DNA of 64,000 bases from Pseudomonas abieticivorans (GTDB taxonomy: Bacteria; Pseudomonadota; Gammaproteobacteria; Pseudomonadales; Pseudomonadaceae), in the NCBI RefSeq assembly GCF_023509015.1, contig NZ_CP094975.1, positions 2,179,501 through 2,243,500 on the forward strand. The letters run 5' to 3'. Each line of letters starts with the position of its first letter. The stretch's first letter is position 1. The position numbers and the translations under genes were made by a program. The notes below the pieces were generated by a model. It was not told where the DNA came from and did no database searches. It saw only the letters and a list, made by a program, of their open reading frames with translations. Positions 53,118-62,286 of this stretch are shown one piece after another.

Positions 53118-55340
53118 ATGAAAGCGTTCGGCAAAATCCTGGGGCTTTGTGTTCTCGGGCTGTTGCTGATCATTGTGGCCGCGGGCTTCGCCCTGACCCA
53201 CCTCTTCGATCCCAACGATTACAAAGACGAGATTCGCAAATTGGCGCGCGACAAGGCGCATGTCGAATTGACCCTCAATGGCGACATCGGCTGGAGCCTG
53301 TTCCCCTGGCTGGGCCTGGAACTGCACGACGCCAGCATCGCGACCCTGAACAACCCGAAAACACCGTTTGCCGACCTGCAGATGCTTGGCCTATCCGTAC
53401 GCGTGCTGCCGCTGCTGCGCCGCGAAGTGCAAATGAGCGACGTGCGCGTGGAAGGCCTGAACCTGACCCTGGTGCGCGACGAGAACGGCCACGGCAATTG
53501 GCAGGACATCGGCCAACCGCTGCCGTCGACCACCCCGGCCACCGACCCGAACGCTGCGACGCCCGCCCCCGTGAGCAAACCGGACGCTAACGATCGCCCA
53601 GTGAAACTGGACATCGACAGCCTGACCGTGAACAACGCCAAGGTGCAGTTCACCGACGTCAAGACCGGGCGCGAGCTGACCGCCGACAGTATCCAATTGA
53701 GTGCCGGCGCCATCCACGACGGCATCGACATCCCGGTCAAGGTCACCGCCTTCCTGGGCACCAACCAGCCTGCGATGCGCGCGCGCACCGAATTGAGCGG
53801 CGAGTTGCGCATGGACCGTGCCCTCAAGCGCTACCAGTTCGAAGACATGCGCCTGTCGGGTGAAGCTTCCGGCGACCCGCTGCAAGGCAAGACCGTCACT
53901 TATTCCGCCCAGGGCCAACTGATGGCCGACCTGGCCGCCAACGTCGCCGGCTGGAGCGGGTTGAAGCTGTCGATCAACCAACTGCGCGCCCTGGGCGAAC
54001 TGAATGCCCGCGACCTGAGCACCGAGCCCAAGGTCAACGGCACGCTGTCGATTGCCCAAATGAACCTGCGCACGTTCATGGACAGCATCAACCAGCCGTT
54101 GCCGGCCATGGCCGATGGCAGCTTGAGCCAGTTCGAAATGGTCTCGCACCTGGACGCCACGCAAAACAGCCTGGTACTCGACGGCCTGGCGCTGAAGTTG
54201 GACGGCAGCAGCATCGCCGGCCGCCTGGCCGTCGAAGACTTCGCCAAACAGGCCCTGCGCGTGCAGCTCAAGGCCGACAAGTTCGACGCCGACCGCTATC
54301 AGCCACCAAAAAGCGCGGACGCCGCCAGCGCCGGCGCTGCTCGCCAGGCCGAAGTGAAAACCAGCGAAGACACCGCCGTTGCCGCCGGTGCCGGCAACAG
54401 CCCGCTGCCTGACAAGCCGACCCAGGGCGCCTGGAGCAACGACCGCCTGCTGCCGATCGAGCGCCTGCGCCAGATCGACCTGCAAGCCGACCTGAGCTTC
54501 GGCCAACTGATCCTGAACAAATGGCCGATCGACAACGCCGCCCTCAAGGCCCAGGGCCAGGGCGGCCTGCTGACCTTGCAAGAGCTGTCCGGCGGCATGT
54601 ACAACGGCACGTTCGCCAGCCAAGGCACCCTGGACGTACGCCCGGACCTGCCGGTGCTGAAACTGCAGACCAAGGTCAACCGCGTGCCGGTGGAGCACTT
54701 CGTCAAAGGTCGCGGCGACAACCCGCCACCGGTTCGTGGCCTGCTGACCCTGGACAGCAACCTCAGCGGCGCCGGCAACAGCCAGAAAGCACTGATCGAC
54801 AGCCTGAACGGCACGGCCAATTTCGTCCTCAACGACGGCGTGTTGGTTAACGCCAACCTGGAACAACAACTGTGCACCGGCATCGCCACCCTCAACCGCA
54901 AGTCGCTCAGCGGCGAACCGCGCGGCAAGGACACGCCCTTCAAGGAACTCAAGGGCAGCGTGGTCATCCGTAACGGCGTGGCCAGCAACCAGGACCTCAA
55001 AGTCAGCATCCCGGGCCTGACGGTGAACGGCAACGGTGATATCGACCTGCGCGTGCTGGGTATGGACTACAACGTGGGCGTGGTGATCGAAGGCGACACC
55101 AGCGCCATGCCCGACCCGGCTTGCCAGGTGGGCGACCGCTTCGTTGGCATAGAATGGCCGCTGCGCTGCCGTGGCCCGCTGGAACTGGGCGCCAAGGCTT
55201 GCCGCCTGGACAAGGACGGTCTGGGCAAGATCGCCGGCAAAATGGCTGGCGACAAAATCAACCAGAAACTTGAAGAAAAATTCGGCGACAAGGTCAGCCC
55301 CCAGCTGAAAGACGCGCTGAAAGGTCTGTTCAAACGATGA
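53118..55340 (+). CDS. asmA: AsmA family protein
   Basis: The 740-residue protein has an N-terminal membrane anchor (about 7-27) and a long periplasmic beta-rich region typical of AsmA, a relative of bridge-like lipid-transfer proteins that affect outer-membrane assembly. It has the family start FDPNDYKDEIRKLARDKAHVELTLNGDIGWSLFPWLGLEL, and the C-terminal AsmA domain with LDSLNGTANFVLNDGVLVNANLEQ. A variable Ala/Pro linker runs about 395-450. AAGGA precedes ATG 53118. It overlaps mutY by ATGA. Confidence 0.94.
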   Translation: MKAFGKILGLCVLGLLLIIVAAGFALTHLFDPNDYKDEIRKLARDKAHVELTLNGDIGWSLFPWLGLELHDASIATLNNPKTPFADLQMLGLSVRVLPLLRREVQMSDVRVEGLNLTLVRDENGHGNWQDIGQPLPSTTPATDPNAATPAPVSKPDANDRPVKLDIDSLTVNNAKVQFTDVKTGRELTADSIQLSAGAIHDGIDIPVKVTAFLGTNQPAMRARTELSGELRMDRALKRYQFEDMRLSGEASGDPLQGKTVTYSAQGQLMADLAANVAGWSGLKLSINQLRALGELNARDLSTEPKVNGTLSIAQMNLRTFMDSINQPLPAMADGSLSQFEMVSHLDATQNSLVLDGLALKLDGSSIAGRLAVEDFAKQALRVQLKADKFDADRYQPPKSADAASAGAARQAEVKTSEDTAVAAGAGNSPLPDKPTQGAWSNDRLLPIERLRQIDLQADLSFGQLILNKWPIDNAALKAQGQGGLLTLQELSGGMYNGTFASQGTLDVRPDLPVLKLQTKVNRVPVEHFVKGRGDNPPPVRGLLTLDSNLSGAGNSQKALIDSLNGTANFVLNDGVLVNANLEQQLCTGIATLNRKSLSGEPRGKDTPFKELKGSVVIRNGVASNQDLKVSIPGLTVNGNGDIDLRVLGMDYNVGVVIEGDTSAMPDPACQVGDRFVGIEWPLRCRGPLELGAKACRLDKDGLGKIAGKMAGDKINQKLEEKFGDKVSPQLKDALKGLFKR

Positions 55341-56404
55341 ACCCAGAGCAATTTTCCACCGCCGTACTGGAATGGTTCGACCGCAACGGAAGGCATGACC
55401 TGCCCTGGCAACAGGGCATCAACCCCTATCGGGTATGGGTCTCGGAGATCATGCTGCAGCAGACGCAGGTGAGCACCGTGCTCAACTACTTCGACCGCTT
55501 CATGGCCGCGCTGCCCACGGTCCAGGCATTGGCCCAAGCCCCCGAAGACGAAGTGCTGCACCTGTGGACGGGCCTGGGTTACTACACCCGCGCCCGCAAC
55601 CTGCAGAAGACGGCGAAGATCGTCGTCGCCGAATATGGCGGCCAGTTCCCGCATGACGTCGAGAAACTGGTCGAGCTGCCGGGCATTGGCTTGTCCACGG
55701 CCGGCGCCATCGCCAGTATCAGCATGGGCCTGCGCGCGCCGATCCTGGACGGCAACGTCAAGCGCGTGCTGGCCCGCTACACCGCGCAAGAGGGCTACCC
55801 CGGCGAGCCGAAGGTGGCCAAGCAACTGTGGGCCAACGCCGAGCTATATACCCCGCACGCCCGAGTGAACAACTACACCCAGGCGATGATGGACCTGGGC
55901 GCCACGCTGTGCACCCGCAGCAAGCCCAGCTGCCTGTTGTGCCCACTGGAAAAGGGCTGCCAGGCGCACCTGCTGGGCCTGGAGATCCGCTACCCGATCC
56001 CCAAGCCGCGCAAGAGTGTGCCGCTCAGGCACACGCTGATGCCCATGCTGGCCAACCGCGAAGGTGCCATTTTACTTTACCGGCGGCCGTCCAGCGGCCT
56101 GTGGGGCGGTTTGTGGAGCCTGCCGGAGCTGGACGACCTGAGCGACCTGGAACACCTGGCCGCGCAGCACTCGCTCGAAATAAGTGCGCCACAGCCGATG
56201 GACGGCCTGGTCCACACCTTCAGCCACTTCCAGTTGGCCATCGAGCCTTGGCTGGTGCCCGTGCAGGAGTCGGCCCACCACGTGGCCGAGGCCGACTGGC
56301 TCTGGTATAACCTCGCCACCCCGCCGCGCCTGGGCCTTGCCGCCCCGGTGAAAAAGCTGCTCAAACGCGCGGCCGATGCCTTGAACGCAGGAGAGTTGCA
56401 ATGA
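55337..56404 (+). CDS. mutY: adenine DNA glycosylase MutY
   Basis: The 355-residue repair enzyme removes adenine opposite 8-oxoguanine. It has [24 protein letters not shown] with the catalytic Glu, the helix-hairpin-helix [13 protein letters not shown], catalytic Asp in [11 protein letters not shown], the 4Fe-4S ligands in [17 protein letters not shown], and a C-terminal NUDIX-like 8-oxoG-recognition domain. It is coupled to asmA upstream and yggX downstream by ATGA overlaps. Confidence 0.98.
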   Translation: MNPEQFSTAVLEWFDRNGRHDLPWQQGINPYRVWVSEIMLQQTQVSTVLNYFDRFMAALPTVQALAQAPEDEVLHLWTGLGYYTRARNLQKTAKIVVAEYGGQFPHDVEKLVELPGIGLSTAGAIASISMGLRAPILDGNVKRVLARYTAQEGYPGEPKVAKQLWANAELYTPHARVNNYTQAMMDLGATLCTRSKPSCLLCPLEKGCQAHLLGLEIRYPIPKPRKSVPLRHTLMPMLANREGAILLYRRPSSGLWGGLWSLPELDDLSDLEHLAAQHSLEISAPQPMDGLVHTFSHFQLAIEPWLVPVQESAHHVAEADWLWYNLATPPRLGLAAPVKKLLKRAADALNAGELQ

Positions 56405-56673
56405 CCCGCACCATAATGTGCCGCAAGTACAAAGAACAATTGCCCGCCCTGGACCGCGCCCCGTTCCCAGGCGCCAAGGGCCAGGACATCTTTGATCACG
56501 TTTCGCAGAAGGCCTGGGCCGACTGGCAAAAGCACCAGACCCTGCTGATCAACGAAAAACGCCTGAACATGATGAACGCCGAAGATCGCAAATACCTGCA
56601 GGGCGAGATGGACAAGTTCTTCTCGGGCGAAGACTACGCCAAGGCCGATGGTTACGTGCCGCCCGCAGAATAA
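56401..56673 (+). CDS. yggX: YggX, Fe(II)-trafficking / oxidative-damage protection protein
   Basis: The 90-residue protein matches YggX end to end: [34 protein letters not shown] ... [34 protein letters not shown]. It protects Fe-S proteins, which fits its coupling to mutY, an Fe-S enzyme. ATG 56401 overlaps the mutY stop. Confidence 0.97.
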   Translation: MTRTIMCRKYKEQLPALDRAPFPGAKGQDIFDHVSQKAWADWQKHQTLLINEKRLNMMNAEDRKYLQGEMDKFFSGEDYAKADGYVPPAE

Positions 56674-56763
56674 GGCTTCAGCGCGTAAGCGCCGGTATTG
56701 ATTAAAATTTTTTTGAAAACGTGCTTGACGCATGCTCGAAAAAGCCTTTTAATGCGCCCCGTT

Positions 56764-56839
56764 GCCCAGATAGCTCAGTCGGTAGAGCAGGGGATTGAAA
56801 ATCCCCGTGTCGGCGGTTCGATTCCGTCTCTGGGCACCA
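56764..56839 (+). tRNA. tRNA-Phe (GAA)
   Basis: The 76-nt cloverleaf has acceptor stem GCCCAGA/TCTGGGC, D-loop AGCTCAGTCGGTAGAGC, anticodon stem GGGGATTGAAAATCCCC with anticodon GAA, T-arm CGGTTCGATTCCG and encoded CCA. It follows yggX by 90 bp and has a terminator downstream. Confidence 0.98.
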
Positions 56840-56850
56840 CTAATACCGAG

Positions 56851-56884
56851 AAACCCCTGAATTGAAAGATTCAGGGGTTTTTTA
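56851..56884 (+). terminator. terminator of tRNA-Phe
   Basis: AAACCCCTGAA-TTGAAAGA-TTCAGGGGTTT followed by TTT is a strong intrinsic terminator 11 bp after the tRNA. Confidence 0.92.
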
Positions 56885-56972
56885 TTGGGTGCGATAAACT
56901 GCCACCCTCACCCGACTGGCTGTTATCGTTCACCCCTGAACATTTGACTGCCCAACCGCTAGGGGATCGCCA

Positions 56973-57401
56973 TTGAGCACGCAAGAGAAAATGACTGGGG
57001 ACCTGTTCGAAGTCGACAAGCGCCTGTCACTCAAACCCGTGGTGGATTTCAACAACTACCTGCGCGAAGCCTTTGGCACCGGCAAATGCACCTGCGTGCG
57101 CTGCACAACCAGCGCTTGGGATGAGACCGGCTATGAGTTCCAGCACACCTTCGACATCGGTGGCCAGGCGCTCAACCGTCGCTTCGCGCTGACGGCTGGC
57201 AGTGACGTACTGCTGGCACTGAAAAAAGCCTGGCTGTCGTACACCAAGGCCGAACTGAGCAATGGTGCGATCCTGGACCTGGACGCCATCAAGGGCTTCG
57301 TCGAGCCAGGCCTGCACAACCGCCTGGTGCCGCTGGTGCTCGCCAGCGGGCTGGCGAAAGACATCGACGGCAAGCTACACGTGCAACCACAAGCCGCCTA
57401 A
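56973..57401 (+). CDS. hypothetical protein after tRNA-Phe
   Basis: The 142-residue protein starts with TTG at 56973 (AGGGG 8 nt upstream); an ATG at 56991 is an alternative. It has a CTCVRCTTSAW Cys pair near residue 39-42 and no membrane segment. It appears to be a small cytoplasmic protein. I do not recognise the family. Codon usage looks native. Function unknown. Confidence 0.7.
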   Translation: MSTQEKMTGDLFEVDKRLSLKPVVDFNNYLREAFGTGKCTCVRCTTSAWDETGYEFQHTFDIGGQALNRRFALTAGSDVLLALKKAWLSYTKAELSNGAILDLDAIKGFVEPGLHNRLVPLVLASGLAKDIDGKLHVQPQAA

Positions 57402-57492
57402 AGCAGGTGTAACCCGCGAAAACCCACCACGCTGCCCTGAGGCACTGCGGCGCGCGTTTCGCGGGCAACCCGAACCGCCGCGCCTACTCGCT

Positions 57493-57966
57493 TTATGCAG
57501 GCACGTTCTCGCCCAGCCGAACGGTGCCATACCAATCCAGCATCCCACCCACGCCCTGATCACCTTCAGCCGGCGACCCCGGGAAATAATCCTGCTCGGC
57601 AATGGGCGTATACGGCCCGTGCTTGACCTCGAAGATCACCCCACCCGCATCCAGCGACAACACCGCATGCCACACCCCCGCCGGGATCTCGACCATGGCG
57701 CACTCCTCGCCCAGCACCACCCGCTCGGTGACCACGCCCGCCTCGTCGAAATTGAGCACCACAAAGCGCCCCGCCAGCGAATGCAGCAACTCCCAGGTAT
57801 GCGGGTGGCGGTGCATGCGCACGTAAGTACCCGGCTCCATGGCAATCGCCAGGCGCTGGATCGGGTCTGGCAGCTGTTCATGCAGGTTCAGGTTGGCACG
57901 CAATCGTGGCGACTGCTGCGCCTTGGCAGCCAAGGCGCTGATGGCGGCAGGGGTGATTTTTTTCAT
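57493..57966 (-). CDS. WbuC-family cupin metalloprotein
   Basis: The 157-residue protein begins MKKITPAAISALAAKAQQSPRLRANLNLH and has the cupin metal motif TYVRMHRHPHTWELL with His residues near 51-55, then VEIPAGVWHAVLS and EVKHGPYTPIAEQDYF. This pattern is that of WbuC proteins, first noted in O-antigen clusters. No polysaccharide genes are nearby. The function is unknown. ATG 57966 is used since the 40-codon upstream frame is unlike the family. Confidence 0.88.
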   Translation of the reverse strand: MKKITPAAISALAAKAQQSPRLRANLNLHEQLPDPIQRLAIAMEPGTYVRMHRHPHTWELLHSLAGRFVVLNFDEAGVVTERVVLGEECAMVEIPAGVWHAVLSLDAGGVIFEVKHGPYTPIAEQDYFPGSPAEGDQGVGGMLDWYGTVRLGENVPA

Positions 57967-58046
57967 GAGGCGGGCCCGGCAAAAAAAGATGAGCAGGGAG
58001 TATGGCAAAGGGTTGTTGAAAATTTGCTGAACGCTTTGGCGCACAA

Positions 58047-58085
58047 CAAAAAGGCCGCGATCATCACTGACCGCGGCCTTTCTCA
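58047..58085 (-). terminator. terminator of gabP
   Basis: AAAAAGGCCGCG and CGCGGCCTTT form a stem with a loop of about 14 nt. The T-run is on the minus strand, 28 bp beyond the gabP stop. Confidence 0.85.
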
Positions 58086-58112
58086 CTTCAAAGCCCTTCA
58101 GGGCTCATGCAA

Positions 58113-59507
58113 TCAATTGCTCAGCGCAACTCGGCCGTTGTTCTCGGCTTTGCGGCGACGCGCCACCAGCAGGCCTGTAGCCACCACGGCAGCGGTCAGC
58201 AGGCCGGTCGCAACGATCTCGATGCGGTGGTCCGGGCGGATGGCCATGATGGTCAGCACGCCGACGATGAACACGATCACCGCCCAGGTCAGGCCTGGGA
58301 ACAGCCACATCTTGAACTCGATCTTCTCACCCTTGGCAACGCGCTGCTTGCGCATGCGCAGTTGCGAGAAGGCGATCACCAGGTACACCAGCAACGCGAT
58401 GGCGCCGGAGCTGGCCAGCAGGAAGTCGAACACGGCAGCGGGTGCCACGTAGTTGGCGAACACGGCCAGGAAGGCTGCAGCGGTGGACAACAGCACGGCC
58501 CAGTACGGGGTGCCGCTTTTGTCGGTGCGGCGCGCCATGGCCGGGGCATCGCCACGCCTGCTCAGGGAGAACAGCATGCGCGAGGAGGTGTACAGCGCCG
58601 AGTTCAGGCAACTGGTCACGGCAACCAGTACCACCACGTCAACGATCATCTTGGCGTTGGGGATGCCCATCAGGTTGAGCACGGTCTGGTACGAACCGAT
58701 CTCGGCCAGGCGTGGGTCGTTCCAAGGCACCAGGGCGACGATCATGAAGATCGACACGAGGTAGAACAGGAAGATCCGCCAGATCACCGAGTTGGTGGCC
58801 TTGGTGATTTGCTTGGCCGGGTTGCTCGACTCGGCGGCAGCGATGGTGACGATCTCGGTGCCCATGAAAGAGAACATGGTGGTCAGCATGGCCGCGACCA
58901 CGGCGCCAATACCGTTGGGCATGAACCCGATGGTGTCGACCAGGTGGCTGACGCCACTGACTTCGCTACCCGGCAGCAGGCCGAAGATAGCGGCGGCGCC
59001 CAGGGCGATGAAGGCCACGATCGCAACCACCTTGATCAGGGCGAACCAGAACTCGAACTCGCCGTAGTTCTTCACGCTGAACAGGTTGGTAACGGTCAAC
59101 AGCGCCGTGATCAGCAAGGTGAACACCCACACCGCGATGCCAGGGAACCAGGCGTGCAAAATAGTGGCGGCGGCATTGGCCTCCAGCGGGATCACCAATA
59201 CCCAGAACCACCAGTACAGCCAGCCGATGGTGAAGCCGGCCCAGTGGCCAATGGCTTTGTCGGCGTAGGTGGAAAAGGAACCGGTGTCTGGCGAAGCAAC
59301 CGCCATTTCACCCAACATGCGCATCACCAGCACCACCAGGGTACCGGCGGCGGCGTAGGCCAGCATCACGGCAGGGCCGGCAGCGGCGATCGCGTGGCCG
59401 GAACCTACGAACAAACCGGCGCCAATAACACCGGCAATCGACAGCATGGTTACGTGGCGCTGTTTGAGGCCTGAACCGAGGTCGTTAGAACTGTGCGTAC
59501 CGCTCAT
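58113..59507 (-). CDS. gabP: GABA permease / APC-family amino-acid permease
   Basis: The 464-residue carrier has 12 predicted helices and the AAT-family features LKQRHVTMLSIAGVIGAGLFVGSG, MLGEMAVASPDTGSFSTYADKAIGHWAGFTIGW and FSFMGTEIVTIAAAESSNPAK. These fit GabP, which imports 4-aminobutyrate by proton symport. ATG 59507 follows AAAGG; the upstream 18 codons are excluded. A sigma-54 promoter at 59601-59617 suggests nitrogen control. Exact substrate is inferred from similarity. Confidence 0.9.
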   Translation of the reverse strand: MSGTHSSNDLGSGLKQRHVTMLSIAGVIGAGLFVGSGHAIAAAGPAVMLAYAAAGTLVVLVMRMLGEMAVASPDTGSFSTYADKAIGHWAGFTIGWLYWWFWVLVIPLEANAAATILHAWFPGIAVWVFTLLITALLTVTNLFSVKNYGEFEFWFALIKVVAIVAFIALGAAAIFGLLPGSEVSGVSHLVDTIGFMPNGIGAVVAAMLTTMFSFMGTEIVTIAAAESSNPAKQITKATNSVIWRIFLFYLVSIFMIVALVPWNDPRLAEIGSYQTVLNLMGIPNAKMIVDVVVLVAVTSCLNSALYTSSRMLFSLSRRGDAPAMARRTDKSGTPYWAVLLSTAAAFLAVFANYVAPAAVFDFLLASSGAIALLVYLVIAFSQLRMRKQRVAKGEKIEFKMWLFPGLTWAVIVFIVGVLTIMAIRPDHRIEIVATGLLTAAVVATGLLVARRRKAENNGRVALSN

Positions 59508-59600
59508 AAAACTACCTTTGTAAGAATAGCGTTCTGTTCCAGCTACTGGTTGCGCATCCACCCTGTTGGGAGAATGCTACATTCCGTTCGGATTTTTTTA

Positions 59601-59617
59601 CGCAATAACTGCGCCAA
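59601..59617 (-). promoter_or_regulatory. sigma-54 promoter of gabP
   Basis: On the minus strand TTGGCGCAGTTATTGCG has GG-N10-GC spacing, 94 bp upstream of the gabP start. Confidence 0.7.
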
Positions 59618-59790
59618 CGTGAGTCGCTTTTCGTCGACCACCTCTGGCACGGGGCTTAGAGCCCGAACAGCAAGGCCTTGAATCGAATCGCTTTTTGCTA
59701 GCGATGTAACAAGGGATTACCGCGCTACACGATAACAGGGCGAAATGTCGCACCAAAAGCTCCCTTCGGTAACACCTTCGCACACTTTAA

Positions 59791-59843
59791 GTGCAACCGT
59801 CAGGTGCAACCGGCCTCGACATAAGTCGTAAAATCGTGCAACC
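59791..59843 (+). promoter_or_regulatory. three GTGCAACC direct repeats upstream of the second ABC operon
   Basis: GTGCAACC occurs at 59791-59798, 59804-59811 and 59836-59843, about 150-205 bp before the operon start, within a 487-bp gap. Starts are 13 and 32 bp apart. A regulator-binding function is a guess. The rest of the gap, apart from the gabP promoter, has nothing recognised. Confidence 0.4.
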
Positions 59844-59994
59844 AAAGTAGGGTATTGAACGAACCGCGCATCGGTCGGTTTAATGAAAAGTCGCTTCCCT
59901 GGCCCCGCCAAAACTGGCACCATCGCGCCTTTTTTCAGCCGCTCCCACTTGCCTGCACGGCGGGAGCGCACCCGTATAGATGAGGAACACGCAC

Positions 59995-60768
59995 ATGGCC
60001 CAGGCCACGCCCGCGCTGGAAATCCGCGACCTGCACAAACGCTATGGCCAGCTTGAAGTGCTCAAGGGCATTTCGTTGACCGCACGCGATGGTGATGTGA
60101 TCTCCATCCTCGGCTCGTCCGGGTCTGGCAAATCGACCCTGCTGCGCTGCATCAACCTGCTGGAAAACCCGCACCAGGGCGAGATCCTGGTGGCCGGCGA
60201 GGCGCTCAAGCTCAAAGCCACGCGCAAGGGCGAGCTGATTGCCGCCGACAGCCGGCAAATCAACCGCATGCGCAGCGAAATCGGCTTTGTGTTCCAGAAC
60301 TTCAACCTCTGGCCACACATGACCGTGCTCGACAACATCATCGAGGCGCCACGCCGCGTGCTGGGCCAAAGCAAGGCCGAGGCCATCGAGGTGGCCGAGG
60401 CGCTGCTGGCCAAGGTCGGCATCGCCGACAAGCGCCACGTGTACCCCAACCAGCTCTCGGGCGGCCAACAACAACGCGCCGCCATCGCGCGAACCCTGGC
60501 AATGCAGCCTAAAGTCATCCTGTTCGACGAGCCCACCTCGGCGCTGGACCCAGAAATGGTCCAGGAAGTGCTCAGCGTGATCCGCGCACTGGCCGAAGAA
60601 GGCCGTACGATGCTGCTGGTCACCCACGAAATGAATTTCGCCCGCCAGGTGTCCAGCGAAGTGATCTTTTTGCACGAAGGCTTGATCGAAGAACAAGGCA
60701 CGCCCGAGCAAGTGTTCGAAAACCCGCAGTCGGCGCGCTGCAAACAATTCATGTCCAGCAATCGCTAA
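59995..60768 (+). CDS. polar amino-acid ABC transporter ATP-binding protein (second operon)
   Basis: The 257-residue HisP-type ATPase has Walker [11 protein letters not shown]-loop VFQNFNLW, signature [15 protein letters not shown], Walker [14 protein letters not shown] and [11 protein letters not shown] 59995 (MAQATPAL) is chosen for TGAGGAA 9 nt upstream; another in-frame ATG lies five codons earlier. It heads an ATPase-SBP-permease-permease operon at the locus corresponding to P. aeruginosa PA5152-PA5155. Confidence 0.93.
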   Translation: MAQATPALEIRDLHKRYGQLEVLKGISLTARDGDVISILGSSGSGKSTLLRCINLLENPHQGEILVAGEALKLKATRKGELIAADSRQINRMRSEIGFVFQNFNLWPHMTVLDNIIEAPRRVLGQSKAEAIEVAEALLAKVGIADKRHVYPNQLSGGQQQRAAIARTLAMQPKVILFDEPTSALDPEMVQEVLSVIRALAEEGRTMLLVTHEMNFARQVSSEVIFLHEGLIEEQGTPEQVFENPQSARCKQFMSSNR

Positions 60769-60781
60769 CGGAGCAGCACGC

Positions 60782-61531
60782 ATGCAAACTTACAAGAAGT
60801 TGATCCTGGCCGCTGCGGCCAGCCTGGTGTTGAGCGCCAACGCGATGGCCGAGACACTTAAAATGGGCATCGAAGCGGCCTACCCGCCGTTCAACAATAA
60901 AGACGCCAGCGGCCAGGTGGTGGGCTTTGACGCCGACATCGGCAAGGCCCTGTGCGCCAAGATGAAGGTGGAATGCGAAATCGTCACCTCCGACTGGGAC
61001 GGCATCATCCCGGCCCTGAACGCCAACAAGTTCGACTTCCTGATCTCGTCCATGTCGATCACTGACGAACGCAAGCAGGCCGTCGACTTCACCGACCCCT
61101 ACTACTCCAACAAGCTGCAGTTCATCGCGCCGAAAAACGTCGACTTCAAAACCGACAAGGAATCGCTCAAGGGCAAGATCATCGGTGCCCAGCGCGCCAC
61201 CCTGTCCGGCACCTGGCTGGAAGACAACCTGGGCGACGAAGTAACCACCAAGCTCTACGACACCCAGGACAACGCCTACCTTGACCTGAAGTCCGGCCGC
61301 CTGGACGGCATCCTGGCCGACAAGTATGCCAACTACGAGTGGCTGAAATCCAAGGACGGCGCCGACTACGAATTCAAAGGCGCACCGGTGGAAGAAAGCG
61401 ACAAGATCGGTATCGCCGTACGCAAAGGCGACCCACTGCGCGAGCGCCTTAACGCTGCCCTGAAAGAAATCTTCGCTGACGGCACCTACAAAAAGATCAA
61501 CGACAAGTATTTCCCTTTCAGCATCCAATGA
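60782..61531 (+). CDS. polar amino-acid ABC transporter periplasmic binding protein (second operon)
   Basis: The 249-residue precursor has a signal peptide (NAMA-ETLKMGIE) and a cluster-3 fold: GIEAAYPPFNNKDASGQVVGFDADIGKALC, CEIVTSDWDGIIPALNANKFDFLISSMSITDERKQAVDFTDPYY and a second lobe with GAQRATLSGTWLEDN. This is very like the HisJ/ArgT class that binds basic amino acids (histidine, lysine, arginine, ornithine). It lies 13 bp after the ATPase gene. Confidence 0.94.
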   Translation: MQTYKKLILAAAASLVLSANAMAETLKMGIEAAYPPFNNKDASGQVVGFDADIGKALCAKMKVECEIVTSDWDGIIPALNANKFDFLISSMSITDERKQAVDFTDPYYSNKLQFIAPKNVDFKTDKESLKGKIIGAQRATLSGTWLEDNLGDEVTTKLYDTQDNAYLDLKSGRLDGILADKYANYEWLKSKDGADYEFKGAPVEESDKIGIAVRKGDPLRERLNAALKEIFADGTYKKINDKYFPFSIQ

Positions 61532-61593
61532 TCCGCCTGACAAACCGGCCCTGCACCGCAGGGCCGCGCTGTCCTTGAAAAAGCCTGCCCCTG

Positions 61594-62286
61594 ATGATTG
61601 ATCTCTACGGATTTGGCCCGGCCATGGCCACTGGCGCCGTGATGACGGTGAAACTCGCCCTCAGCGCCCTGTGCCTGGGGCTGGTGCTCGGCCTGCTCGG
61701 CGCCCTGGCCAAGACCTCGCCCTACAAAGCCCTGCAATATCTGGGTGGCACCTACTCCACCCTGGTGCGCGGCGTGCCCGAACTGCTGTGGGTGTTGCTG
61801 ATGTACTACGGCACCACCACGCTGATGCACCAACTGGGCAACCTGATAGGCGTGCCGGACCTGGCCCTCAGCCCCTTTGCCGCCGGCGTTACCGCGCTCG
61901 GCATGTGCTTTGGTGCCTACGCCACCGAAGTGTTCCGTGGCGCCATCATCGCCATCCCCAAAGGCCACCGCGAAGCCGGCATGGCCCTGGGCATGTCCAC
62001 GCCACGCATCTTCATACGCCTGATACTGCCGCAAATGTGGCGCCTGGCCCTGCCCGGCCTTGGCAACCTGTTTCTGATCTTGATGAAGGACACCGCCCTG
62101 GTATCCGTGGTCAGCCTGGAAGAAATCATGCGCCAGACCCAAAGCGCCGTGCTCGCCCACCAGCACCCGTTCACCTTCTACCTGGTGGCGGCCTTGATGT
62201 ACCTGGGCCTGACCATCGTTGCCATGGTAGCCATGCACTTCATGGAACAACGCGCCGCCCGCGGCTTCACGAGGGCTGACGCATGA
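61594..62286 (+). CDS. polar amino-acid ABC transporter permease (HisQ-like, second operon)
   Basis: The 230-residue permease has LVRGVPELLWVLLMYYG and an EAA loop around HREAGMALGMSTPRIFIRLILPQMWRLALPGLGN. It has the HisQ-type five-helix layout. It lies 62 bp after the binding-protein gene and overlaps the next permease by ATGA. Confidence 0.94.
   Translation: MIDLYGFGPAMATGAVMTVKLALSALCLGLVLGLLGALAKTSPYKALQYLGGTYSTLVRGVPELLWVLLMYYGTTTLMHQLGNLIGVPDLALSPFAAGVTALGMCFGAYATEVFRGAIIAIPKGHREAGMALGMSTPRIFIRLILPQMWRLALPGLGNLFLILMKDTALVSVVSLEEIMRQTQSAVLAHQHPFTFYLVAALMYLGLTIVAMVAMHFMEQRAARGFTRADA

Noticed and set aside
56764..56972. Integrated element at tRNA-Phe
   Set aside because: No integrase, no repeated tRNA 3' end and no foreign-looking genes downstream.
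59914..59932. Possible sigma-54 promoter of the second ABC operon (TGGCACCATCGCGCC)
   Set aside because: The GG-to-GC distance is 9, not 10, and the -12 half is poor.
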